Made by a program: the position numbers and the translations under genes
From: Anabaenopsis elenkinii CCIBt3563
Lineage (GTDB): Bacteria > Cyanobacteriota > Cyanobacteriia > Cyanobacteriales > Nostocaceae
Assembly: GCF_015245355.1 (NCBI RefSeq)
Contig: NZ_CP063311.1
Coordinates: forward strand, 1,075,313 to 1,139,312
Direction of reading: 5' to 3'
DNA: 64,000 nt
Shown here: in pieces, positions 46,962-55,029 of the stretch
Layout of the letters: every line of letters begins with the position of its first letter
Numbering within the stretch: position 1 is the first letter of the stretch
The notes under the pieces: generated by a model
Database searches by the model: none
Told to the model about the DNA's origin: nothing
The model's input: the letters and a program-made list of their open reading frames with translations, nothing else

Positions 46962-48023
46962 ATGAACCCTACAGCTAGTAAATCTAAGGAATTTGAAGAA
47001 TACTATTCGGCGACTCTTTCCGACTATGTAACTGCGATCGCCTGGTCTCCCCATGGTACAATCCTAGCAGCTACCTCCGCAGCTGGTGAAGTTGTCCTAG
47101 TGAATGATCACCAGTTCACCACCTTACAAACTGGGGGAAGTACATCAGTAGACTGTGTGGCTTTTTCTCCAGATGGCGAGTTTTTAGCTGTGGGGGGACA
47201 AAATGGACAGGTAAAAATTTGGCAAGGTACGAAATTAATTACTACCTTAGAAAATGCCCCCTCGTGGGTAGATAAGCTGGGGTGGAGTCCCTCCCGTAAC
47301 CAACTAGCCTTTAGTTTAGGGCGTTGTGTCCAAGTCTGGGATGCGGACAATAGGGAGGTAGTTGTTACCCTGAATTTTGATAACTCCTCAGTATTGGGGA
47401 TTGATTGGCGTAGTGATGGGGAATACCTAGCCATTTCTGGCTATAAAGGTGTGAAGATTTGGGATAGTCAAAACTGGGAGCAGGAACCATATATTTTAGA
47501 TATATCCACTGTCAGTATAGCCATGGCTTGGTCACCCGATGGTAAATTCCTGGCCTCTGGGAATATGGATCGCAGTATCACTGTTTTAGAGTGGGATAAT
47601 CCTGACCCCTGGATTATGCGGGGCTTCCCTGGTAAAATTCGACAATTGGCATGGTCACAAGCCACTACCAAACTGGGTGCGCCAATTTTGGCATCTTCCA
47701 GTGTAGAGGGGATTGTAGTTTGGGAAAAGCTAGAGGATGAAAATTTGGGCTGGGAAGCACGGATTTTAACTAATCATGTGGATATTATCACGGCGATCGC
47801 CTTTGCGCCTCAAAGTTTCCTCCTGGCTTCCGCTGCTAGTGATGGTTGGCTGTGTTTGTGGAAAAAAGCCAAACAAGTTACCCAAGTACTCACCGGTGTT
47901 GCTGGAGGGTTTTCTACTCTAGCTTGGCATCCCCAGGGTAAGTTTTTAGCAGCAGGTGGAGATCAGGGGGAGTTACTGGTTTGGTCAAAAGTTCCACGAG
48001 CTCAAGGATTCGGCGGTAGTTAA
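46962..48023 (+). CDS. WD40-repeat protein
   Basis: This 353-residue protein has about seven WD40 repeats, for example VDCVAFSPDGEFLAVGGQNG and QVKIW, SIAMAWSPDGKFLASGNMDR, and FSTLAWHPQGKFLAAGGDQG. It is probably a single beta propeller that serves as a protein-docking platform. There is no signal peptide or enzyme domain. It lies 73 bp after the COG0523 gene on the same strand and may share its transcript. Its partner is unknown, but conserved pairing with a metal chaperone would suggest a role in metal delivery. Confidence 0.85.
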   Translation: MNPTASKSKEFEEYYSATLSDYVTAIAWSPHGTILAATSAAGEVVLVNDHQFTTLQTGGSTSVDCVAFSPDGEFLAVGGQNGQVKIWQGTKLITTLENAPSWVDKLGWSPSRNQLAFSLGRCVQVWDADNREVVVTLNFDNSSVLGIDWRSDGEYLAISGYKGVKIWDSQNWEQEPYILDISTVSIAMAWSPDGKFLASGNMDRSITVLEWDNPDPWIMRGFPGKIRQLAWSQATTKLGAPILASSSVEGIVVWEKLEDENLGWEARILTNHVDIITAIAFAPQSFLLASAASDGWLCLWKKAKQVTQVLTGVAGGFSTLAWHPQGKFLAAGGDQGELLVWSKVPRAQGFGGS

Positions 48024-48110
48024 AGGTAGTTAAAGACATATCATCATTCAGGTTGAAGCTAGCTAATTTATTGGTTATTCTGTATGAGAAATATTATTTA
48101 GGTATGAATC

Positions 48111-48380
48111 ATGAATATAGCCAAAATGATTTTACTAGCATCTCCAGTATTTCTAGCATCTCTACTGTGGCTAGGAAACTCAGCCCAAGCATCTAGCTTG
48201 CAACCTGCATTTACTACACAGATGACCTCCGTACAGTCTCAGCCATGGGGGGGATTCACAACCCTTCATGCAAGTAAAACATCTAATCCCATTATGGATC
48301 AACTCCGTTGTAACTGCGCCACTTGTGTTCAGTCTCAATTAGAAATGCTCCAAGGAAGGTTACCAGCTGTAGATTTTTGA
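48111..48380 (+). CDS. Small secreted protein with a Cys-x-Cys-x-x-Cys motif
   Basis: This 89-residue protein has a clear signal peptide (about 1-27: MILLASPVFLASLLWLGN then SAQA). The mature part of about 62 residues has one motif, LRCNCATCVQSQLEML, whose three Cys could bind metal. I recognise no family. It lies between the WD40 gene and the ZnuA-like gene and is followed by a terminator, so it may belong to the zinc-response group and act in the periplasm. Confidence 0.6.
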   Translation: MNIAKMILLASPVFLASLLWLGNSAQASSLQPAFTTQMTSVQSQPWGGFTTLHASKTSNPIMDQLRCNCATCVQSQLEMLQGRLPAVDF

Positions 48381-48420
48381 GCACATTTAAATTACTAGTT
48401 AATGTTATCAATGTTATGGG

Positions 48421-48442
48421 GTGGGCTATTAGCCCGCTTTTT
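48421..48442 (+). terminator. Rho-independent terminator
   Basis: GTGGGCT, loop ATT, AGCCCGC forms a 7-bp stem (one G-T pair) followed by TTTTT. It ends the COG0523-WD40-small protein group. Confidence 0.7.
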
Positions 48443-48471
48443 ATGTTTTTCACATATGCACTGGGGAATTG

Positions 48472-49476
48472 ATGATGGTTAAAAAACTACTATCAAACCA
48501 TTTAAATAATGTATTACCTAGTATATTAGTAGTTTTAACAATTGGCTTTCTGGGATGCGCAAATCAAAAACCAACCACCTCATTTACTCAGCCAAGCACT
48601 ACAATAGAGGAAAATCTTCCCCGGGTTGTCGCTACTACTACCATACTCTGTGATTTAACTAGACAGGTGGCGCAAAATACAATTAACCTCACCTGCTTGG
48701 GTTCCCCTGATAACGACTCTTACCTCTATCAACCCAGACCCGGACACCAAGAAGCGATCGCCCAAGCTGACTTAGTTCTCCACACCGGTTACAATTTCCA
48801 GTCAGAACTACTCAAAACAGTTACACAAGGTAAAACTTCTACTCCCACAGTAGCTGTAAATCAACTAGCAGTTCCCCAACCCCAGCAATTTCTCGCATCT
48901 GGTGAAAAATTACCTAATCCTCATATTTGGCACGATGTTAAGAACACTATCAAAATGGTAGAGATAATTAGCCACAATCTCAAATTGCTTAACCCCGATT
49001 ATGCCAAATTTTATCATGATAGCGCCCAACTAATTCAAGATGAACTGACTCAACTCGACAGCTGGATTAAGTCCAGGATAGATACTATCCCCAATAATAG
49101 GCGGAAGTTAGTCGCTACTACTAATGTGATGAATTATTACACTACAGCCTATAAAATCCCTTTGGTACAAGGTTTAGAGAATATTAGTAGTATAGTAAAT
49201 CCCACCGATGCACAAGTAAAAACTTGGGTGACAACTATTCAACGGGCCCAAGTACCAACAATTTTTCCCCATATCACCATTAACCAACAGTTGATGATAT
49301 CTGTACCTACCCCGGCTAATGTCAGAGTATCTCAAAGGCAATTATATACTTATGGACTGGGTGAACCAGGTGGCGAAGCCGATACTTATCAAAAATTAAT
49401 GGTTGCCAATACACGCACTATTGTAGAAGGTTTAGGGGGGACTTACTTAATTTTTCCCCCAAGATTTCCTCATTGA
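48472..49476 (+). CDS. Zinc/manganese-type ABC substrate-binding lipoprotein (ZnuA-like)
   Basis: This lipoprotein of about 334 residues has a signal with lipobox LGCA (Cys near residue 27). The cluster A-I metal-binding family signatures are present: VVATTTILCDLTRQVAQNTI, ADLVLHTGYNFQSEL (metal His), PNPHIWHDVKNTIKMVEII (second His), and a C-terminal EPGGEADTYQKLM with the acidic ligand. It lacks the His-rich loop that many zinc-specific ZnuA proteins have, so Mn is possible, but the Zur-linked neighbours favour zinc. The permease and ATPase genes are not adjacent. Confidence 0.85.
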   Translation: MMVKKLLSNHLNNVLPSILVVLTIGFLGCANQKPTTSFTQPSTTIEENLPRVVATTTILCDLTRQVAQNTINLTCLGSPDNDSYLYQPRPGHQEAIAQADLVLHTGYNFQSELLKTVTQGKTSTPTVAVNQLAVPQPQQFLASGEKLPNPHIWHDVKNTIKMVEIISHNLKLLNPDYAKFYHDSAQLIQDELTQLDSWIKSRIDTIPNNRRKLVATTNVMNYYTTAYKIPLVQGLENISSIVNPTDAQVKTWVTTIQRAQVPTIFPHITINQQLMISVPTPANVRVSQRQLYTYGLGEPGGEADTYQKLMVANTRTIVEGLGGTYLIFPPRFPH

Positions 49477-49487
49477 AACTTCTGGAC

Positions 49488-49517
49488 AAAAAAAACCCGG
49501 ACTTCGCCAAGAAGTCC
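49488..49517 (-). terminator. Rho-independent terminator after the FAD protein gene
   Basis: On the minus strand, GGACTTC, loop TTGGC, GAAGTCC form a perfect 7-bp stem. GGG and a T-run of eight follow. It also lies just past the convergent ZnuA-like gene and may serve both directions. Confidence 0.8.
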
Positions 49518-49598
49518 AGGATATATCAATTGAATGGAAAACTCGTGAATATTTTGGCTCTCTGGTTGAGAGAAATAGGAGGTTTTAACTTCGGACTC

Positions 49599-50789
49599 CT
49601 ACTTGATCAGCGCGGGGATAATTTTCTCACTGGCCATTCTCGCTCCCGATAAATTGCGCGCCGTTGGTCCGACTTGCAAAGCTGCTAACCCACCCATGAT
49701 GAATAACTCACAACCAGGCCAGCGTAGGCAAGAATCTAAAACCGGTAAGCCCTTGACCATAGAAATAGGGTAACTATTTAAGATCCCCTTGAGCAGTAGT
49801 TGGGCATTGACATCAAATTTATTGCCAGTACACAACCAGATACGTTCACACTCGTACTCACTGCCGTTATTACATTGGACTAGCCAATGATTTTTTATCC
49901 ATTGGGCTTTTTGGATTTGGCAATGCTCATCTATTTTTAGAATACCATAACGAACAGCCCGGCGCAACTCCATGGCGATCGCCGGAGTCACAGAACCACC
50001 ATTGCGGGCTTGCTGAATCATTTCCCAGCGTTTTTGGTAATCAGACTCTGCAAAAAATGCTTTGAGATACTTAGGTCCTAACCAACCCGGTTCAGCATCA
50101 AACAACTTAGCTTGTAACTCCCGCCGCAATATTAGGTGTACCTGGGCACTACGCCCTAGAGCACCCAGGGCTAGGTGTCCACTGGTCAAACCCGCACCCA
50201 CAATTAATATTCTCTCACCTGCCAAGAATAGCTTACGTAAATCTACTGTTTGAGAATGACATAGTTTATCTGATGGGTAGGGAGTCGTAATTTGACTGAC
50301 CCAATCAGGTATGTGGATTGTACCGCCGCCAGTAGCCAAAACCACCCGCCGGGCTGTGATAGAATGACCATCTGCTAACCACAACCGCAGTCCCCGGGGT
50401 AAAGGTTCCAAATGGGTAATTTCAGCTTTCACCACTTGATCAGCCACATCCCAACGTTGAATAACATCCTCACACATATCCTCAAATAGCTGGGTTCCTG
50501 GTAAATCGTAGGGAGGGAATAGCTCATGGGAGCGGGACTCGGCAAACTTCCGCAAGGCGAAAGGATTAGGGTCAGGATGATGTACCGCCGGCGATCGCAG
50601 GTGTGGTATATCTAAAGCGGCGAATTGTTGTCGCCATCGACTCATCCAAGTACCACTGGGGTCAAATACCAAAAATCGACCGCGCATAGTTTGGCGTTTT
50701 TGCAGTAGATGGGTTACCAATGTTAAAGCATGAGGACCAGCACCAATAACAGCTAAGTCAATTTTAGGAGGTGATGGAGGATTGACCAT
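49599..50789 (-). CDS. FAD/NAD(P)-binding oxidoreductase-like protein
   Basis: This 396-residue protein has an N-terminal dinucleotide fold IDLAVIGAGPHALTLVTHLL (about 9-28) and a second one ERILIVGAGLTSGHLALGAL (about 190-210). VVLATGGGTIHIPDW lies between them. The arrangement resembles flavin monooxygenases of the lysine/ornithine N-hydroxylase group and related FAD proteins. The substrate is unknown, and siderophore synthesis genes are absent. It is divergent from the exbB-exbD-receptor operon across a perfect Zur-type box, so it is likely induced by metal starvation. Confidence 0.8.
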   Translation of the reverse strand: MVNPPSPPKIDLAVIGAGPHALTLVTHLLQKRQTMRGRFLVFDPSGTWMSRWRQQFAALDIPHLRSPAVHHPDPNPFALRKFAESRSHELFPPYDLPGTQLFEDMCEDVIQRWDVADQVVKAEITHLEPLPRGLRLWLADGHSITARRVVLATGGGTIHIPDWVSQITTPYPSDKLCHSQTVDLRKLFLAGERILIVGAGLTSGHLALGALGRSAQVHLILRRELQAKLFDAEPGWLGPKYLKAFFAESDYQKRWEMIQQARNGGSVTPAIAMELRRAVRYGILKIDEHCQIQKAQWIKNHWLVQCNNGSEYECERIWLCTGNKFDVNAQLLLKGILNSYPISMVKGLPVLDSCLRWPGCELFIMGGLAALQVGPTARNLSGARMASEKIIPALIK

Positions 50790-50810
50790 TAATAAATAGA
50801 TAGAACCTAG

Positions 50811-50825
50811 TGATAATCATTATCA
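50811..50825. promoter_or_regulatory. Perfect Zur-type box in a divergent promoter
   Basis: TGATAATCATTATCA is a perfect 7-1-7 inverted repeat and fits the Zur (FurB) box TGATAATNATTATCA described in Anabaena. Fur boxes are similar, so iron control is the alternative. It lies 21 bp upstream of the FAD gene start and 84 bp before exbB. Confidence 0.8.
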
Positions 50826-50909
50826 TTCTATCTTAGGTTTACTAATTATCTTGACAATAACTTGCAATTATATCAGGATACTTCTAGTTTATGTGTTTGT
50901 TGTTTAACA

Positions 50910-51572
50910 ATGAGTTCCATGGCAATCAATAATCTGTTTAGCGCCGGTGGCTTCGTCATGTGGCCACTATTGGGGTTTTCGGTGTTAGCGGTGGCGCTAA
51001 TTATTGAACGGATCAAGTTTTGGCTGCAAATCAACCGACGGCAAAATCGTGTCATTCAAGAAGTATTACAACTCTATCGCAGAGATAACCTAGTTACTGC
51101 CATAGGTATACTCAGACAAAATGTTAATTTACCCCTATCCCGGATTTTCTTAGCAGCTTTAGAATTAGAAGAAGCCACCCCAGAAGAATTTCGCTTGGCT
51201 TTGGAAAGTGAAGCTCAAGCAGAAATACCTGGACTCAAACGCTTTCAGAACATTTTTGACACCATTATCAACCTCGCCCCCCTCCTGGGACTCCTGGGGA
51301 CTGTCTTGGGTTTAATTACTTCCTTTGCTTCCTTGAATATTGGTAATGTGGGAGGTACGCAAACCATAGGGGTTACCTCCGGTATTAGTGAAGCCTTGGT
51401 ATCTACGGCCACAGGGTTAATAGTTGCCATATTTACCCTGTTTTTCGCCAACACCTTCCGCGGACTGTATATGCGTCAAATAGCCCTATTCCAGGAATAT
51501 GGCGGACAACTAGAACTGCTGTATCGCCGTCGCCATCAACCAGGAGAAAAAGATTATGCGCCTACAAGATGA
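50910..51572 (+). CDS. exbB: ExbB/TolQ-family proton channel protein
   Basis: This inner-membrane protein of about 220 residues energises TonB with ExbD. It has three transmembrane helices (about 9-30, 120-145 and 155-185), with LAPLLGLLGTVLGLITSFAS and TATGLIVAIFTLFFANTFRG typical of the MotA/TolQ/ExbB family. The ATG at 50910 is preferred over an upstream start that would add 16 polar residues rich in Cys. It overlaps exbD by 17 bp. Confidence 0.9.
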   Translation: MSSMAINNLFSAGGFVMWPLLGFSVLAVALIIERIKFWLQINRRQNRVIQEVLQLYRRDNLVTAIGILRQNVNLPLSRIFLAALELEEATPEEFRLALESEAQAEIPGLKRFQNIFDTIINLAPLLGLLGTVLGLITSFASLNIGNVGGTQTIGVTSGISEALVSTATGLIVAIFTLFFANTFRGLYMRQIALFQEYGGQLELLYRRRHQPGEKDYAPTR

Positions 51573-51960
51573 ACCAGATTTACCAGCACAGATTAACATC
51601 GTCCCGATGATTGATGTCATCTTTGCTATTTTGGCATTCTTTATTATGTCAACTCTGTTTTTAACTAGATCAGAAAGCTTACCAGTTAACTTACCACAGG
51701 CAGCCACAGCTAATCAACAATCAGCCCCCTTGACAATTACCATCAGCATTGACAATCAAGGGGTGGTGAGCTTAGACCGTCAACCAGTTCCCCTCAATTC
51801 CCTGGGGGAAAGGATCGGTACTTTGGTAGAGGGGAAATCAGAACCTATGGTAATTATTAATGCTGATCAAAGGGTAGAACATGGTCAAGTAATTGCAATT
51901 ATGGATCAGGTGCGTCAGGTAAAAGGAGTAAAATTAGCGATCGCCACCCAGAAACCCTAA
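51556..51960 (+). CDS. exbD: ExbD/TolR-family biopolymer transport protein
   Basis: This 134-residue protein has one N-terminal membrane helix (about 16-37). INIVPMIDVIFAILAFFIM holds the conserved Asp that carries protons. A periplasmic domain of about 95 residues follows and ends VIAIMDQVRQVKGVKLAIAT. It is co-transcribed with exbB and followed 80 bp later by a receptor gene. Together they should power uptake through that receptor. No tonB gene is nearby. Confidence 0.9.
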   Translation: MRLQDEPDLPAQINIVPMIDVIFAILAFFIMSTLFLTRSESLPVNLPQAATANQQSAPLTITISIDNQGVVSLDRQPVPLNSLGERIGTLVEGKSEPMVIINADQRVEHGQVIAIMDQVRQVKGVKLAIATQKP

Positions 51961-52040
51961 TTTAGTACCCTTTTAAACTATGACAGACTGTCTTTTGACA
52001 TGATTTAACTACAGCAACGACAATACCACATAGTATTTTG

Positions 52041-54161
52041 ATGAAATGTTCCCAAAACCAAGTGAATAGATATTGTGTGGTGTTATCTGTTGTAGTCCAG
52101 AGCTTATGTATCAGCTTACCTAGTGTTGCTAAAGCAAGTCAACAAACAGAGTCAGTTTTTGATAAAAATTCTTATTTAAATCTTGAGTTACCAGTTACCC
52201 CAGTTGAATTATTAACTCAACAGTCCCTACCCATTGAATTTACCTTAGAAACCGAGCCAGAAGAAGATACCACAGACGAAAATAACCAAGATGTAGATAT
52301 TCTGTTAGAAGTAGTAGGACAACCAGATAATTTTTCCGGTTCCACACCGGTGTATGTCATAGACCAGGAAGAAATTAAAAGACAAGGTGCGACCAGCGTC
52401 GCCGATGTTTTAAAAAGAATGCCTGGTTTTGCCATCAATGACGTTGGTCATGGTGCTGACATTCACACAGGGACATACTACCGAGGAGCATCAATTAACC
52501 AGTCTGTATTTCTCATCAATGGCAGACCAATTAATAATGATATTAGCACCTATCATGGTGGAACAGACCTAAATAGTATTCCCGTAGAAGCGATCGAGCG
52601 GGTAGAACTATCCAGCGGTGTCACCTCAGCTTTATATGGTTCCTCAGCCTTTGGGGGAGTAGTCAATATTATTACCAAACAAGGCTATAGTACTCCCAAA
52701 CTAACTAGTAGTATACAATTTGGCTCATTAAACCTGAATAATCAACAGGTCACCTACAGCGCTGGGGTAGATGATGTTAGATATAACTTCAGCTTTGAAA
52801 GATTTTTCATCGATAACCGTTACTCAGTCCCAGAAGGTGCTGCTAACCGTGACGCTCAAGGGTTACTCTCCAATGCAGACACAGCCACCAGTACTTACTT
52901 TGGGAGCATTGGTTTAGACTTAGATCCTCAAAACTCCTTAAATTTAGACATTAAAAAACTCAGCAGTCGCCGAGGTTTAGTTTACTTTGGGTTTCCCCCC
53001 CTGCTGCAAAGAGATAGATTAGACCATGATGGCTTAAATATAGGGTTATCTTGGAAAACTCGCCTAGGTAGGGGGGAAAGCTCCAACTTAACCACCACAA
53101 TAGGATATAATCAGGATTATTTTAGCACCTATGGCCCCACATTCTTTACTGGCACAGTATATAACCGCCTGGGGGTCTTAGATAGCCAAAAAATTACCGC
53201 CAGAGTAGATCATGATTGGCAATTAACAGCCAATAACAAACTCCGCTGGGGATTAGACTTACAAAACTCTCAATTAAACGGCGAAACCTTCAGTACCAGA
53301 CCTGACAGAGTGAGGTTCAACGAAGTTGAAAATAGAAGCGTCTTAAATACAGCCTTATTTGCCGTAAATACCCTCAATCTGAGCCAAGATTTTCAGGTAG
53401 ATTTAGGACTGAGACAGAGCTTTGATGGAGAATTTGGCAGTTACTTAAACCCTAGTGGTGGCTTACGTTATAGCCTCACACCCGCAGTCACCCTGCGAGG
53501 GAGTTGGGCGGGGGGACAGCGTAACCCAGGACTAGATCAACTATATCTATATGATACAGTCCATGGGTGGGAGTCCAACGCTGACTTAAAACCAGAAACT
53601 GGCTCATCTTGGACCATGGGAGCAGATGTCAGACTCACAGATAATTTAGTAGGACAATTTACCTATTTTGGCAGTAGTTTAGACAATCGTTTAGCAATTG
53701 TCGCCGGCAAATGGGAGAATGTAGGGTTAGTAGACACCAACGGACTAGAAGCCGCCTTGAGATTACAAATTTCTCCCCGGTGGTCGAGTTTTCTTAACTA
53801 TACCTATACAGATGCTCAAATCAAAACCGGAACACAAGCAGGGTTACAATTAGGTCTGATACCTTATTCCGTCGCCCAAAGTGGTATTAGCTACCGCAAT
53901 TCCGGCTGGGAAGGGAACTTGTATCTTACCTATAATAGTGGAATGCGACGAGCCTTATTTACTAATACTGCAGCAGGACAAACACCTACAGACTTTAGCC
54001 CATCCTTCCTCAACTTAGACCTGAGTGGCAAAATTCCCCTAACCAATAATACAGCCATGACCATATATTTAGAAAACCTCCTGGGTGAGCAATACGAAAA
54101 AGTCAACCGTATTTATAGCCCAGGGTTTACCGTGCGTGTGGGGGTAACTGCAAACCTTTAG
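52041..54161 (+). CDS. TonB-dependent outer-membrane receptor, BtuB/CirA-like
   Basis: This receptor has about 706 residues. A signal peptide (about 1-32, ending LPSVAKASQQ) is followed by an acidic linker (TLETEPEEDTTDENN). A plug has VVGQPDNFSGSTPVYVIDQE, GATSVADVLKRMPGFAINDV and LSSGVTSALYGSSAFGGVVN. The barrel ends YSPGFTVRVGVTANL. The ATG at 52041 is chosen over a TTG one codon earlier. With the Zur-type box upstream of its exbBD partners, it may import a zinc complex. The true ligand is not evident. Confidence 0.88.
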   Translation: MKCSQNQVNRYCVVLSVVVQSLCISLPSVAKASQQTESVFDKNSYLNLELPVTPVELLTQQSLPIEFTLETEPEEDTTDENNQDVDILLEVVGQPDNFSGSTPVYVIDQEEIKRQGATSVADVLKRMPGFAINDVGHGADIHTGTYYRGASINQSVFLINGRPINNDISTYHGGTDLNSIPVEAIERVELSSGVTSALYGSSAFGGVVNIITKQGYSTPKLTSSIQFGSLNLNNQQVTYSAGVDDVRYNFSFERFFIDNRYSVPEGAANRDAQGLLSNADTATSTYFGSIGLDLDPQNSLNLDIKKLSSRRGLVYFGFPPLLQRDRLDHDGLNIGLSWKTRLGRGESSNLTTTIGYNQDYFSTYGPTFFTGTVYNRLGVLDSQKITARVDHDWQLTANNKLRWGLDLQNSQLNGETFSTRPDRVRFNEVENRSVLNTALFAVNTLNLSQDFQVDLGLRQSFDGEFGSYLNPSGGLRYSLTPAVTLRGSWAGGQRNPGLDQLYLYDTVHGWESNADLKPETGSSWTMGADVRLTDNLVGQFTYFGSSLDNRLAIVAGKWENVGLVDTNGLEAALRLQISPRWSSFLNYTYTDAQIKTGTQAGLQLGLIPYSVAQSGISYRNSGWEGNLYLTYNSGMRRALFTNTAAGQTPTDFSPSFLNLDLSGKIPLTNNTAMTIYLENLLGEQYEKVNRIYSPGFTVRVGVTANL

Positions 54162-54213
54162 AAATCCAACAGAATCAAGTCTCTGTGGGTTTAATTAAAT
54201 GCTCCTGTGCCCT

Positions 54214-54235
54214 AATATAGCAATATTGCTATATT
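54214..54235. promoter_or_regulatory. 22-bp perfect palindrome at the HigB start
   Basis: The 22 bases at 54214-54235 are their own reverse complement, with half site AATATAGCAAT. The palindrome overlaps the proposed TTG start of the toxin gene by two bases. This is the position expected for an operator bound by the antitoxin, or by the toxin-antitoxin complex. Confidence 0.7.
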
Positions 54236-54641
54236 GAAAACAAGCGCAGTGCCTGAAACCCGTGTGATTTTCTATCAGGAAGAAGAAGGGGAAGTTCCTG
54301 TCATTCAATGGCTGAAGCAACTTTTGAAAGAAGATCGCAAAGCTTATGCAAGTTGTGTTGCTCGAATCAAACAACTAGCGGTGTCAGGATATGAACTGCG
54401 CCGCCCAGCAGCTGATTACTTGCGTGACGGAATATATGAGCTTCGGGCGAAGCATCTTCGTATCCAATACCGCATTTTGTATTTTTTTCATGGGCAAAAT
54501 GTAGCGATTCTCTCGCACGCCATTACCAAGGAAGAAGCAGCTGTACCCCTGATTGATATTCAACGAGCAATCTCACGAAAGCTTTTATTTGAACAAAACC
54601 CAGAGGTTCACACCTATCTAGAGGAACAAAAGGATGGCTAA
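54234..54641 (+). CDS. RelE/HigB-type toxin (Gp49-like)
   Basis: This 135-residue predicted ribosome-dependent mRNA interferase has the Gp49/HigB pattern: GEVPVIQWLKQL, ELRRPAADYLRDGIYELRAK, and HLRIQYRILYFFHGQNVAILS then HAITKEEAAVP. The start may be TTG at 54234 or GTG at 54249. No ATG precedes the conserved part. It overlaps the next gene by 8 bp. The toxin-before-antitoxin order is typical of HigBA. Confidence 0.88.
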   Translation: MKTSAVPETRVIFYQEEEGEVPVIQWLKQLLKEDRKAYASCVARIKQLAVSGYELRRPAADYLRDGIYELRAKHLRIQYRILYFFHGQNVAILSHAITKEEAAVPLIDIQRAISRKLLFEQNPEVHTYLEEQKDG

Positions 54642-54939
54642 GACTAGCGACGCCATAAAAATCATTGACAAAATTACTAGCAGCGACCCTGAAGCTGAGA
54701 CACTAGTGCAAGAAGCCTTGATCAATGCACAAGTGGCACAGTTGATTTACTCTGCTAGAACCAAAGCGGGGTTAACACACAAAGAACTCGCAGAACTTGT
54801 TGGTACAAAACAGGCTGTAATTACCAGTCTGGAAGATGCTGATTACCAAGGACACACCCTTTCAATGCTAGAAAAAATAGCTCACGCTCTCAATCAACGA
54901 GTGATGATTGAACTTGTCCCTCTGAAAACAATTCTTTGA
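54634..54939 (+). CDS. HigA-type antitoxin with XRE helix-turn-helix
   Basis: This 101-residue DNA-binding antitoxin has a helix-turn-helix at about 45-90: AGLTHKELAELVGTKQAVIT then SLEDADYQGHTLSML. It should neutralise the toxin encoded just upstream and repress the pair through the palindrome at 54214. The frame is intact. Confidence 0.9.
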   Translation: MAKTSDAIKIIDKITSSDPEAETLVQEALINAQVAQLIYSARTKAGLTHKELAELVGTKQAVITSLEDADYQGHTLSMLEKIAHALNQRVMIELVPLKTIL

Positions 54940-55029
54940 ACTTCCCACTGATGGGGTGCGATCGCATTGAGCAGTATCATTTGGGCGATCGCCCCTAAAA
55001 TATCATAGGTCTCACAACTGACAGAGGAG

